DNA from: JACDBZ01 sp036262075
GTDB lineage: Bacteria > Chloroflexota > Limnocylindria > QHBO01
Direction: 5' to 3'
DNA length: 64,000 nucleotides
Assembly: GCA_036262075.1 (NCBI GenBank)
Contig: DATAJO010000034.1
Coordinates: 62,001 to 126,000 of the forward strand
Below, piece by piece: positions 1 through 8,487 of the stretch. The notes under the pieces were generated by a model, which worked only from the letters and a program-made list of their open reading frames with translations, had not been told where the DNA came from and searched no databases. Each line of letters starts with the position of its first letter. The first letter of the stretch is position 1. The translations under genes and the position numbers were made by a program.

Positions 1-180
1 TTCACCGGGGGGCGTTGTGGCGTTGCGTTTTCGCGCTGTGGCGAGAGCCGGCACGCACGAACGGCGCGCCGACGCGCACCTCACGCTCACCGGTGCTCGC
101 TCCAGTCGACAATCGGCACCTGGGCGGCGCTTCCGGTGCATTTCTCTCGCTGTGGCGCGCACCGGGCCGGCCCGACCCGG
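1..180. repeat. Long direct repeat, copy A (partner at 3517-3696)
   Basis: The first ~180 bases match 3517-3696 with only scattered substitutions. The repeat contains short hairpin words of the form CTCGC-TGTG-GCGAG and variants, at about 37 and 147 in this copy. Read on the minus strand it gives the phrase RHSERNAPE, the kind of peptide that comes from dispersed palindromic repeats rather than from a gene. No transposase lies inside or next to it. Together with copy B it brackets the LuxR-type gene at 420-3329. It may begin before the window. Confidence 0.85.
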
Positions 181-218
181 TGACACGGGTGGCATCCGTC
201 GTGCGTGGTTCACGCGCC

Positions 219-410
219 ATGAACGAGCGAACCATCGACCAACCGGAGAACCCACCGATCGACGAGTCGACGTACGGGGGCAGCTCGGCCGAGACCGGCG
301 GCCTCTACCAGGACGAGGGCCCGACGACCGCCAACGAGCAGGGCGACACGATGTCGGAGCGCGAGGAAGAGGAAGGCGGCGGCGGGCCGGAGAGCCACAC
401 CGACGGGTAG
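219..410 (+). CDS. Small acidic hypothetical protein (63 aa)
   Basis: The ATG-started frame encodes a very hydrophilic, acidic, Gly/Glu-rich protein (MNERTIDQPENPP..., later SEREEEEGGGG) with no hydrophobic segment and no motif I recognise; it looks intrinsically disordered. It lies just after repeat copy A and converges on the LuxR-type gene, ending 10 bases from that gene's stop. I see no convincing Shine-Dalgarno sequence. The biased composition argues for a real product, but a chance frame in GC-rich DNA cannot be excluded. Confidence 0.4.
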   Translation: MNERTIDQPENPPIDESTYGGSSAETGGLYQDEGPTTANEQGDTMSEREEEEGGGGPESHTDG

Positions 411-419
411 GCCCGCCCC

Positions 420-3329
420 TCAGCGAGGAGCGGTGACCGCGGCGGGCCGCGGCGGGTCCGGTGCCCGCACGCCGGCCGCCCACGCCGCGACCTCCGTGCG
501 TCGGGCGACACCGAGCTTGGCGAGGATGTGCTCCACGTGGGCGCTGACGGTCTTCGGCGACACGGTGAGCGCCGCGGCGATCTCGGCGTTCGTCATGCCC
601 TCGGCGATGAGTCGCGCCACCTCGAACTCGCGAACGGTAAGGGGACGCCACGGCTCGCGATCGCTCCCGCGGCCGCGGCTCGCCTTGCGCAGCTCCTCGG
701 CGCGGGCGAGCATCGGCGCGCTTCCCATCCCGTCAGCGCGGGCGCGGGCTCGCTCGACGACATCGGCGGCGTCGCCGTAGCGGTTCATCCGGAGCAGGCA
801 CTGGGCCAGGTCGAGCTGTGCGGACATCTGCTCCCAGCCCCGGCCACGCTCCTCCCAGCCGCGGATGGCGCGCTCGAGCGCCTCGCGCGCGGCCGACAGC
901 GATCCGCCAGCCAGCCTGACGAGCCCCTCGCCGTGGCTGAGCGCCGGAGCCGCGATCGAATCCCAGCCGGCGAGGAACGCACGCGCCTCGTCGAGCCAGC
1001 GGGTCGCCTCGTCCGGCCGGCGCGCTGCGAGGCAGCTGCGGACGCCGGTGACGACGAACGGGATGAACAGGGCGCGCTCCTCGGCCGCCACGGCCACCGC
1101 GCGCGCCTCCTCGCAGCGCTCCGCGGCGCGATCGGCCTGGCCGTCCTGGAGATCGGCTTCGGCCAGGCCCCACAGCGGCGTGAGGACGAGGTCGGGCTGG
1201 CCGATCTGCCGCGCCGTCTCGATCGACGCCTCGAACCACCGACGCGCGTCCGGCTGGCAGCCGCGCCCGAGCGCGACGAGGCCGACGACGTCCTGGCCGC
1301 CGATCATGCCGCGCCGGCACCCGCGATCGACGAGCTCCTGCCGCGCCCGCTCGTCGGCGCGATCCCAGTTGCCCGCGCCCCACTCGAGCATGCCGGCCGT
1401 CGTTCCCATCATCTGGCGGCAATGCGACTGCTCGATCGCATCGGCGTACTCGAGGCCTTCCTCGATGGCGGAGGCCGCGGCCTGGGGATCCATGATCCGT
1501 GCTGCCAGGATGGCCAGGTTCCGATAGCCGGTCACGCCGACGCCCTCGTAACCGGCGTCGCGAGCCTCGCGCGCGGCCCGCATCCCGTCACGCATGCCGC
1601 TCTCGTAGCGCCCGGCGACGATGTCGATGCGCGCGAGCGTGAGCTCGGCGTCGAGCACGGTCTCCCGGTCACCCCGGGCTGCGGCCATGTCCCGAGCCTG
1701 CTGCGCCATCTCGTGGGCACGCTCGAGATCCGATCGGAGGAAGTGGCATTCCGCCTCGGACAGCCGCACCCACGTCCGGACCTGCTCGCGCTCCCGGCCC
1801 TCCGGCAGATCTGAGATCTCCGCGAGCGTCTGGTCGAGGTAGCCCTGGAGGACGTCGATCGGCTCACCGCGCCGGAACGCAGCTGCGAAGAAGTTCAGGA
1901 GCTGCGCCGCGGCGTCCAGTGGCCTCCCTGCGTCGAGGTAGAGCTCCCGGGCCCGGGTGGCGGCCGACAGCATGTCGTCGTTCTGCTCGACGGCCCCGGC
2001 CGCATCGGCGAACCGTTCGTGGAGCTCCGCCTGCTCCGCGACCGGGAGGCCCGCGGGCATGTTCGCGATCGCGCGCTGGTAGAGCTCGTACGCCTCCTGC
2101 CGTGCGGAGATGCGGCTGGCCTCGGCTGCGGCCGCCATCGAGGCCCGATACGCCTCCGATCGCAACCCCGCATGCTCGTAGTGGCGTGATGCGTGGACGA
2201 CGCTCGACGCCTCGAGGGTCATGACGAACTCCGCGGCCTGGGCGTGGAAGCGGCGCAGCTCGGACGGCGGGACCGAGTCGTAGATCGCATCGCGCAGCAG
2301 CTGGTGCCGGAAGTCGTAGTAGCCGTTGTCGACGTACTGGAAGGGATAGAGGAACGCTGCGTCGTGGAGCTCCTGGATCGCCGGCTCGAGCTCCGCGAAT
2401 GGCCGATCGAGCACGCCGGCCAGCACGTCCGGGCTGAAGCATCGGCCGATCACCGATCCGGCGCGAGCGATGATCCGCGCGTCCTCGGACAGCCGCGACA
2501 GCCGCACGAGCACCGCGTCGCCGATCGTGTCGGGGACGTGCGCCTCGCGAATCCGGCGCCCGTCCGTGCGGGCGTCGTCGTCCAGGGCCGCGAGGAGCTC
2601 CTCGATATGGAGCGGGATCCCGTTCGTCCGTTCGTGGACGGCCTCGACCACGTCGCGCGGGGCCGGCAGCTCGCCGCCGAGGATAAGCGTCGTGGCGATC
2701 GCCGTCTCGTCGACGTTCAGCGGCCGCAGCCGCACCTCGTCGGCGTGCCGCTGGCCGAGCATGCGCGACCGCCACTCGCGATGGATGCCATCGGCCGGGA
2801 ACTCGTCGGGCCGATAGCCGCCGACGAGCAGGAGCGGGCGATCCTCGGCGTGACGGGCCAGCTCGCCGACCACCTCGAGGCTCATCTCGTCGGTCCAGTG
2901 CAGGTCGTCGAAGACGAGCATCGTGGGCCGATCGATCGCCTCGAGCATGCGATCGGCCGCGGCACGGACGATCAGCCGGCGCGCACCGAGCGCGTCGCCG
3001 TCGTGCCGGCCGTCGATCGCCAGCAGGTCGGCCGACAGGCTGCCCCAGTCCGCGTCGCCGCGCATGCCGACGGCCATCTCGCGGATCGAGGCGAGCGCCA
3101 CCTGGTGGTCCTGCGGCGCCACCGAGCCGCCGTTGACGCGCAGGCCGACCGCCTCGGCCTTGCGGATGGCGGCACGGATGAGCCGGGTCTTGCCGAGGCC
3201 CGCCGGCCCCGCCAGGAACACCGTGCTGCCGCGCCCCTTGTGAGCCTCGTCGATCAACCCGTCGAACAGCTCGAGGAGATCGTCGCGGCCGACGAGGATC
3301 GGGCACTGAACCGGGCCCGTGCTACTCAC
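420..3329 (-). CDS. LuxR-family transcriptional regulator with N-terminal AAA-type ATPase (LAL/MalT-like)
   Basis: A 969-residue LAL-type regulator. Residues ~10-300 form a STAND/AAA ATPase domain with Walker A GPAGLGKT at 41-48 and Walker B MLVFDDLHWTD near 137-147. The middle (~350-850) is Ala-rich helical sequence typical of TPR-like ligand-sensing arms. The C-terminus (~896-955) is a LuxR/GerE helix-turn-helix (LTVREFEVARLIAEGMTNAEIA...SPKTVSAHV). Such proteins are ATP-gated transcription activators; the inducer is unknown. The GTG start at 3329 is placed by a TAGACT -10 box ending 6 bases upstream, which implies a leaderless mRNA. It is divergent from a second LAL regulator at 3770, and the ~440 bp between them holds repeat copy B. 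Confidence 0.93.
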   Translation of the reverse strand: MSSTGPVQCPILVGRDDLLELFDGLIDEAHKGRGSTVFLAGPAGLGKTRLIRAAIRKAEAVGLRVNGGSVAPQDHQVALASIREMAVGMRGDADWGSLSADLLAIDGRHDGDALGARRLIVRAAADRMLEAIDRPTMLVFDDLHWTDEMSLEVVGELARHAEDRPLLLVGGYRPDEFPADGIHREWRSRMLGQRHADEVRLRPLNVDETAIATTLILGGELPAPRDVVEAVHERTNGIPLHIEELLAALDDDARTDGRRIREAHVPDTIGDAVLVRLSRLSEDARIIARAGSVIGRCFSPDVLAGVLDRPFAELEPAIQELHDAAFLYPFQYVDNGYYDFRHQLLRDAIYDSVPPSELRRFHAQAAEFVMTLEASSVVHASRHYEHAGLRSEAYRASMAAAAEASRISARQEAYELYQRAIANMPAGLPVAEQAELHERFADAAGAVEQNDDMLSAATRARELYLDAGRPLDAAAQLLNFFAAAFRRGEPIDVLQGYLDQTLAEISDLPEGREREQVRTWVRLSEAECHFLRSDLERAHEMAQQARDMAAARGDRETVLDAELTLARIDIVAGRYESGMRDGMRAAREARDAGYEGVGVTGYRNLAILAARIMDPQAAASAIEEGLEYADAIEQSHCRQMMGTTAGMLEWGAGNWDRADERARQELVDRGCRRGMIGGQDVVGLVALGRGCQPDARRWFEASIETARQIGQPDLVLTPLWGLAEADLQDGQADRAAERCEEARAVAVAAEERALFIPFVVTGVRSCLAARRPDEATRWLDEARAFLAGWDSIAAPALSHGEGLVRLAGGSLSAAREALERAIRGWEERGRGWEQMSAQLDLAQCLLRMNRYGDAADVVERARARADGMGSAPMLARAEELRKASRGRGSDREPWRPLTVREFEVARLIAEGMTNAEIAAALTVSPKTVSAHVEHILAKLGVARRTEVAAWAAGVRAPDPPRPAAVTAPR

Positions 3330-3335
3330 CGCTGG

Positions 3336-3341
3336 AGTCTA
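3336..3341 (-). promoter_or_regulatory. -10 box TAGACT of the LuxR-type gene
   Basis: TAGACT on the minus strand is separated by 6 bases from the GTG start at 3329, so transcription would begin at the start codon. No clear -35 hexamer is visible. The spacing matches a dozen other genes in the window. Confidence 0.55.
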
Positions 3342-3516
3342 CGACCGGCCGTCCACCGGTCCGCATCGGTCGAACGACCGATGGGGACGCCGTTCCGTGT
3401 TCGAACGCCGGACGAGGCGCCGGCAATCGGAGCCAGCCCATCGGCCAACCACACGAGGTCCTCGAGCGCGACGCACCGGTCCCCGCCGGCAACTCGGCTC
3501 GCTGTGGCGAGAGGAA

Positions 3517-3696
3517 TTCACCGGACGGCGTTCTGGCGTTGCGTTTTCGCGCTGTGGCGAGAGCCGGCACGCACGAACGGCGCGCCGACGCGCACCTCAC
3601 GCTCACCGGTGCTCGCTCCAGTCGACAATCGGCACGTGGGCGGTGCTTCCGGTGCATTCCTCTCGCTGTGGCGCGCACGGCGCCGGCCCGACCCGG
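3517..3696. repeat. Long direct repeat, copy B (partner at 1-180)
   Basis: Second copy of the ~180 bp repeat, near-identical to 1-180 through the words GGCGTTGCGTTTTCGCGC and CGCACGAACGGCGCGCC. An extra CTCGCTGTGGCGAGAG hairpin word sits just upstream at ~3498. The 3330-3769 intergenic stretch holds this repeat and the two divergent -10 boxes; I see no gene in it. Confidence 0.85.
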
Positions 3697-3757
3697 GACG
3701 CCGGCTGCCGACGCGAGTGGTCACCGGGGGCGCTGACCGCAGCGCTCAACCGGGGCA

Positions 3758-3763
3758 TACACT
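3758..3763 (+). promoter_or_regulatory. -10 box TACACT of the second LuxR-type gene
   Basis: TACACT ends 6 bases before the GTG at 3770, placing the transcription start on the start codon. Confidence 0.5.
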
Positions 3764-3769
3764 CGGGCC

Positions 3770-6388
3770 GTGGAGCTTCTGGAGCGCGACGCGCTCATCG
3801 ACGACCTCCGCGAAGCGATCCTGGCGGCGACGCGCGGCGAGGGCCGGGTCATCGTGCTCGAGGGCGAGGCCGGGGTCGGCAAGTCCTCGGTCCTGCGCGC
3901 GCTGACGGTGCGGCCCGGCGCGGACGTCAGGGTGCTGTGGGGCGCCTGCGACGCCCTGGCCACGCCGCGGCCGCTCGGCCCGTTGGCCGACATGGCGGCC
4001 CGAGGCGCGGCGGCGACGGCAGCGCGCCTGTCCGCCGGCGCGTCGATTCACGAGGTGTTCGACGCGTTCCTCGAGGACCTCCGAACGCCGACCGTCGCCG
4101 TGATGGAGGACCTCCACTGGGCGGACGAGGCGACGCTCGACCTGCTGCGATTCGTCGGCCGGCGCATCGCCGACACGCGCTCGCTGCTGCTCGGGTCGCT
4201 GCGGGCCGACGAGGTCGATGCGACGCACCCGCTCCGCGTCGTGCTCGGCGACCTCGCCACGACCGGCATCGTCCGCACGGGGATCGAGCCCCTCTCCGTC
4301 GACTCCGTGCGGCGGCTGGCGACCGGGCACGACGTCGATGCCGCGGAGCTGCACCTGGTGACGGGGGGGAATCCGTTCTACGTGACGGAGGTGCTGGCCG
4401 CGCCCGCCGCCGGCGTGCCGCGCACGGTGCGCGACGCCGTCCTCGCCCGCGCCGGACGGCTCACGCCCGCCGCGCAGGAGCTCCTCGAGCTCGCCTCGGT
4501 CGAGCCGGGCGGCGTCGAGCGATCCCTGCTTCGCTCGCTCGGGGTTTCGGACCGGTCGGTCGACGAGGCCGTCGGCGCTGCCGTCCTCGTCGACGACGGC
4601 ATCGTCCTGCGCTTCCGGCACGACCTGGCGCGGCAGGCGGTCGAGGCCGGCCTGTCCGGCGACCGGGCGCGCACGCTCCATCGGCGCATGCTCGATGCGC
4701 TCGCCGACGTCCCGGGTGTCGACGCCGCGCGACTGGCCCATCACGCCGCGGCCAGCGGCGATGCGGCCGAGAGCGTCCGGTGGTCACGGATCGCCGGCGA
4801 GGCCGCCGTGCGAGCGAGCGCGCACCGCGAGGCCGTCGAGCACTACGCGGCGGCGGCGGCACACGTCGACCTCCTGCCCCCGGACGAGGCGGTGTCCGTC
4901 CTCGTGCGCTATGCGGAGGAGCTGGCGATCGTCGAGCAGCCGGCTCGCGGCGTCCGCGTCCTGGAGGACGCACTGGCACGCGTGCTGGCCACCGGCGACG
5001 AGCGTGGGGTGCTGATCCTCCGCACTCGGCTGGCGCGGGCGCTGTGGCAGGCCGGCCGTGGGACCGAGGGTCGGGCCCTCCTCGCGCGGCTGATCGACGA
5101 GCTCGAGGCGAGCGACGGGCGCCTGGAGCCATTCGCCGCCGACACGTACGCCGTCATGGCGTACTTCAGCATGCTGAGCCGACGCTCGGACGAGGCCGTG
5201 ACGACGGCGCGGCGAGCGATTCGGCTGGCCGAGGCATCCGGCAACCGCGCCGCCCTCGTCCTCGCCCTGAACTCGCTGGGCTCGGCTCGCATCGTCGGGT
5301 TCGACGACGTGGGTGGGGTGGCGGACCTCGAGCGTTCCGGCAGCGTGGCGGCGGAGCTCGGCGACCATCGCGGCATCGGGAACAGCCTGTCGAACATCGG
5401 CTCGGCGCTCGGCGAGATCCGCCGTTACGACCTGGCGGTGCCCGCGCTGGAAGCCGGCATTCGCCTGGCGCTGGCGCGCGACCTCGATGCGGCGCGGCAC
5501 TACATGGTGGCCTGGCTGTCGCGCGTCCGGTTCGAGCAGGGCCGATGGGTCGAGGCCGAGGCGCTCGCCTCCGAGGCGCTCGGGGACGGCGAGTGGTCGC
5601 CCATCTCGCCGATGGTGGCGCTGACCGTGCTCGGGCGCATCCGGGCGCGGCGCGGGGCGACCGAGGCGCGCCCGCCGCTGGAGGCGGCCTGGGAGCAGGC
5701 GAGCCGCTCGGAGGACCTCCAACGCACGTGGCCGGCGATCAGCGGCCTGGCCGAGGCGGCATGGCTGGGCGGCTGGGAGCCGTCGGCGACCGAGCGCATC
5801 GCCGACGCGCTCGAGGTCGTGCTCGGTGACGCGCGCCGGCTCCGCCTGCCGTGGGCCATCGGCGAGCTCGCATTCTGGCTGGAGCGGCTGGGGCGTGGCC
5901 CGGTGGATGGCTCCGGCGCCGCGGCGCCATGGCAGGCCAGCCTCGCGGGCGACCATCGTCGCGCCGCGGACGCCTGGGGCGCGATCGGGTGCCCGTACGA
6001 GGCCGCCTCGGCGCTCACGGACGTCGACGAGGAGCCCGCGCTTCGGGAGGCGCTCGACACCTTCATGGGCCTCGGCGCCGAGCCGATGGCCGCCCGCGTC
6101 AGGCGCCGGCTTCGCGCGCTCGGGGCGACCGGCATCCCGAGCGGGCCGCGACGCACGACCGCCAGCTCGCCATCCGGGCTCACCGCGCGCGAGACGGAGG
6201 TCCTCGAGCTCCTCGCCGGCGGCCTGACCGATCGCGAGATCGCCGAACGGCTGGTCCTCTCCCCGAGGACGGTCAGCCACCACGTGTCGGCGATCCTGGG
6301 CAAGCTCGGCGTGCGGCGCAGGACCGAGGCGATCGCCCTCGCCCGCTCGACGGGCCGGGTCGAGCCGGAGATCGCGTCCGAAAGATAG
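3770..6388 (+). CDS. LuxR-family transcriptional regulator with N-terminal AAA-type ATPase (LAL/MalT-like)
   Basis: An 872-residue second LAL regulator. Walker A GEAGVGKS is at 32-39 and the Walker B region VAVMEDLHWAD at ~109-119; a long TPR-like helical middle follows (~330-780). The C-terminal LuxR helix-turn-helix is at ~803-860 (LTARETEVLELLAGGLTDREIAERL...SPRTVSHHV). The GTG start is supported by the -10 box just upstream and by good alignment of the start MELLERDALIDDL with the usual beginning of the ATPase domain. It resembles its divergent neighbour in architecture but not closely in sequence, so this is not a recent duplication. The targets could include the DUF4242 gene downstream; that is a guess from position. 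Confidence 0.93.
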   Translation: MELLERDALIDDLREAILAATRGEGRVIVLEGEAGVGKSSVLRALTVRPGADVRVLWGACDALATPRPLGPLADMAARGAAATAARLSAGASIHEVFDAFLEDLRTPTVAVMEDLHWADEATLDLLRFVGRRIADTRSLLLGSLRADEVDATHPLRVVLGDLATTGIVRTGIEPLSVDSVRRLATGHDVDAAELHLVTGGNPFYVTEVLAAPAAGVPRTVRDAVLARAGRLTPAAQELLELASVEPGGVERSLLRSLGVSDRSVDEAVGAAVLVDDGIVLRFRHDLARQAVEAGLSGDRARTLHRRMLDALADVPGVDAARLAHHAAASGDAAESVRWSRIAGEAAVRASAHREAVEHYAAAAAHVDLLPPDEAVSVLVRYAEELAIVEQPARGVRVLEDALARVLATGDERGVLILRTRLARALWQAGRGTEGRALLARLIDELEASDGRLEPFAADTYAVMAYFSMLSRRSDEAVTTARRAIRLAEASGNRAALVLALNSLGSARIVGFDDVGGVADLERSGSVAAELGDHRGIGNSLSNIGSALGEIRRYDLAVPALEAGIRLALARDLDAARHYMVAWLSRVRFEQGRWVEAEALASEALGDGEWSPISPMVALTVLGRIRARRGATEARPPLEAAWEQASRSEDLQRTWPAISGLAEAAWLGGWEPSATERIADALEVVLGDARRLRLPWAIGELAFWLERLGRGPVDGSGAAAPWQASLAGDHRRAADAWGAIGCPYEAASALTDVDEEPALREALDTFMGLGAEPMAARVRRRLRALGATGIPSGPRRTTASSPSGLTARETEVLELLAGGLTDREIAERLVLSPRTVSHHVSAILGKLGVRRRTEAIALARSTGRVEPEIASER

Positions 6389-6423
6389 GTAGGCGCCCGA
6401 GGGAAGGTAGGTAGGGCGCCCGA
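6388..6423 (+). repeat. Short direct repeat GTAGG(G)CGCCCGA x2
   Basis: Right after the regulator's stop codon, GGTAGGCGCCCGA (6388-6400) is followed by GTAGGGCGCCCGA (6411-6423), 22-23 bases apart, about two helical turns. The half-site GGCGCC(C) is itself palindromic. This is the promoter region of the DUF4242 gene, so it may be an operator. Confidence 0.5.
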
Positions 6424-6475
6424 TGCGGGCCGCGGCGCGCCGCCGTCACGCTGCATCTCCGAAAGGAGGAGCCGC

Positions 6476-6727
6476 ATGACGCTCTACATGGACGTTCACA
6501 CCATCGACGGCGGGGTCGCGCTCAATGACGTGGCCCAGGCCCACATGGCGGACCTGCAGACCCAGGAGCAGTACGGCGTTCGCTACCTGCGCTACTGGGT
6601 CGACGAGGCCAACGGCAAGGTCTTCTGCCTGGTCGACTCCCCGGACGCCGAGGCCGCCAACCGCGTGCATCGCGAGGCGCACGGGCTCGTCGCCGACGAG
6701 ATCTTCCCGGTGCAGGAGGGGACGTGA
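6476..6727 (+). CDS. DUF4242 (SCO4226-type nickel-binding) small protein
   Basis: An 83-residue protein of the DUF4242 family: ferredoxin-like alpha/beta folds, usually dimeric, one member of which (Streptomyces SCO4226) binds nickel. The family pattern is visible in the start (MTLYMDVHTIDGGV), the YLRYWVDEANGKVFCLVDSP core and the helix AEAANRVHREAHGLVADEI. It has one of the best Shine-Dalgarno sequences in the window (AAAGGAGGAG about 5 bases before ATG). The stop overlaps the next gene by 4 bases, so the two are probably co-translated. The function in vivo is unknown. Confidence 0.8.
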   Translation: MTLYMDVHTIDGGVALNDVAQAHMADLQTQEQYGVRYLRYWVDEANGKVFCLVDSPDAEAANRVHREAHGLVADEIFPVQEGT

Positions 6728-7266
6728 TGAAGCGCCTGCCAGTCACCGTCCCCGTCGCGATCGCGCTGGTCGCCCTCCTCGTCCCGGCCATCGTCGCCGC
6801 GCGCGGGCCCGGCAACGGCCCGATCCTGGCGCAGATCCGGGCGGCGACGGCCCAGTACCACCAGCTCGACCGAGCGACGAACGACGGCTACGGGCCGCTC
6901 CACACCTGCACCGACCACGAGGGCGGGCTCGGCGCCATGGGCCAGCACTACGTCGCCGGCGACGCGGTCGACGACACCGACTTCGACCTGTCCCGGCCCG
7001 AGGTGCTCGTCTACGAGCCGATGCCGAACGGCACGAGCCGGCTCGTGGCGGTCGAGTTCGTCGTCTTCGCCGATGCCTGGGCACAGGTCTCCGACGACCC
7101 GCCGCGGCTGTTCGGCCGGGACCTCGCGCTCGTCGAGGCGCCGAACCGGTACGGCGTGCCGGCCTTCTGGCAGATCCACGTCTGGCTGTGGCGCAACAAC
7201 CCGTCGGGGACGTTCTCCGACTGGAACCCGAAGGTGTCGTGCCACGGGATGGGCGACGACGCCTGA
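6724..7266 (+). CDS. Secreted hypothetical protein
   Basis: A 180-residue protein with a Sec signal peptide (residues 1-26: KR, a VAIALVALLVPAIVA core and an Ala-rich cleavage region). The mature part contains His/Cys-bearing stretches (YGPLHTCTDHEGGLG, MGQHYV, WQIHVWLWRNNPSG, KVSCHGMG) that could bind metal or haem. I recognise it as a type often seen as an exported hypothetical protein in actinobacteria and Chloroflexota, without a known function. The start is GTG at 6724, overlapping the previous stop by 4 bases, or ATG at 6727. It is co-directional with the DUF4242 gene. Confidence 0.75.
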   Translation: MMKRLPVTVPVAIALVALLVPAIVAARGPGNGPILAQIRAATAQYHQLDRATNDGYGPLHTCTDHEGGLGAMGQHYVAGDAVDDTDFDLSRPEVLVYEPMPNGTSRLVAVEFVVFADAWAQVSDDPPRLFGRDLALVEAPNRYGVPAFWQIHVWLWRNNPSGTFSDWNPKVSCHGMGDDA

Positions 7267-7293
7267 CCGGCCGGCACCGCTCGACGGGATCGG

Positions 7294-7321
7294 ACGGGGT
7301 CGGCGGCAGCGCCGGCCCCGT
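7294..7321. terminator. Hairpin between convergent genes
   Basis: A 12-bp stem (ACGGGGTCGGCG / CGCCGGCCCCGT, one wobble pair) with a GCAG loop lies between convergent genes ending at 7266 and 7363. It lacks a T-run, as is common in very GC-rich genomes, and could serve both directions. Confidence 0.45.
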
Positions 7322-7362
7322 TCCGCATCGGCCTCGTCAGCCGGCTCCGTTCGGCCGATCCC

Positions 7363-8487
7363 TCAGCCGGCCGAGTCGGGTCGCGGGACCTCGTCGCCGC
7401 GCAGGACGACGTCGGGGCGGGTCGATCGCCAGTCGTAGGCGATCGGGTCCTCGTTCTTGCCGAGCAGCCCGTGCTCACGGAGCCAGCGGTTGCTGTACAG
7501 CTTGCCGACGTAGTTGCGGCCCGAGTCGGGCAGGATGACGACCATGAGCGCGTCGGGATCGTCGATCTCGCGCGCCCACTGGAGCGCGGCCCACAGCGCC
7601 GTCCCGGCCGACTCGCCCATGAGGATCCCCTCCCGCGCCGTCGCGACGCGGGCGGTCAGCATCGAGTCGCGGTCGCTGACGCGGATGACGACGTCGCACA
7701 TCCTCGGGTCGTAGGTCGTCGGCCAGAAGTCCTCGCCGATGCCCTCGGTCAGGTACGGCCGCGGCGAGTCGCCGGAGTAGACCGATCCGGCGGGATCGGC
7801 CCCGACGACCTGGAGCGAGGGATTGCGCTCCTTGAGATAGCGGCCGGTCCCGGTCACCGTGCCGCCGGTGCCGAGCGACACGACGAGGTGCGTGATGCGC
7901 CCCTCGGTCGCCTCCCAGATCTCCGGCCCGGTGGACCGGTAGTGGGCCTCCGGGTTCGCGGGGTTCGCGTACTGGTCGGGCTTCCAGGCGCCGGGGATCT
8001 CGCGCGCCAGGCGGTCGGAGACGCGGTAGTAGGAGCGCTCGTCGTCGGGCGGCACGTCGGTCGGGCACACGACCACCTCGGCGCCGTAGGCGCGCAGCAG
8101 GGCGCGCTTCTCCTCCGACTGCTTGTCGGCCATGACGAAGATGCACCGATAGCCCCTCACCGCGGCTGCCTGCGCCAGCCCGACGCCGGTGTTGCCCGAG
8201 GTCGGCTCGACGATCGTGCCGCCCGGCTTCAGCAGCCCGGCCCGCTCGGCGGCCTCGATCATCGGCACCGCGATCCGGTCCTTGACCGAGCCGCCCGGGT
8301 TCATGTGCTCGAGCTTGGCGACGATCCGCGGCCGCACGTCGGCCGCGAGGCGGTCGAGGGCGACGAGCGGCGTGTCGCCGATCGCGGCGGTGACGTCCGG
8401 CAGGATCCCGCCGCGCCGCTCAGCCAGCGGGGGCCTCCGGCTCGGGCGACTCGGGCCCCGAAGCCTCCGCGGTCTCGGCGGGCGCAT
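7363..8487 (-). CDS. cbs: Cystathionine beta-synthase (PLP catalytic domain only)
   Basis: A fold-type II PLP enzyme. The PLP lysine motif is NPGGSVKDRIAV, the cofactor phosphate-side motif is VEPTSGNTGVGLA and the Gly-rich phosphate loop is SLGTGGTVTGTGRYLKE. Segments such as YYRVSDRLAREIPGAWKPDQ and GADPAGSVYSGD resemble the actinobacterial cystathionine beta-synthase (Rv1077 type) more than O-acetylserine sulfhydrylases. The C-terminal pair of CBS domains of that enzyme is missing: the protein ends ~40 residues after the catalytic domain. The ATG at 8487 would overlap lgt by 68 bases. The family start lies nearer residue 28, so a non-ATG start (for example CTG at 8427 or 8403) is possible. 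Confidence 0.85.
   Translation of the reverse strand: MRPPRPRRLRGPSRPSRRPPLAERRGGILPDVTAAIGDTPLVALDRLAADVRPRIVAKLEHMNPGGSVKDRIAVPMIEAAERAGLLKPGGTIVEPTSGNTGVGLAQAAAVRGYRCIFVMADKQSEEKRALLRAYGAEVVVCPTDVPPDDERSYYRVSDRLAREIPGAWKPDQYANPANPEAHYRSTGPEIWEATEGRITHLVVSLGTGGTVTGTGRYLKERNPSLQVVGADPAGSVYSGDSPRPYLTEGIGEDFWPTTYDPRMCDVVIRVSDRDSMLTARVATAREGILMGESAGTALWAALQWAREIDDPDALMVVILPDSGRNYVGKLYSNRWLREHGLLGKNEDPIAYDWRSTRPDVVLRGDEVPRPDSAG

Noticed and set aside
528..1814. Long open frame opposite the LuxR-type gene (and similar long frames opposite most genes)
   Set aside because: High GC creates long antisense frames. The minus-strand frame has clear ATPase and helix-turn-helix motifs, while this one is low-complexity Arg/Gly/Leu text without motifs.
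1..3696. Insertion sequence or composite transposon at the 180-bp repeats
   Set aside because: No transposase, no terminal inverted repeats on the unit, and no visible target duplication.
3518..3724. Minus-strand peptides with RHSERNAPE-type sequence in both long repeats (also 2-235)
   Set aside because: They are translations of the dispersed repeat; both copies share the DNA repeat outside the frame, and no start signal is seen.
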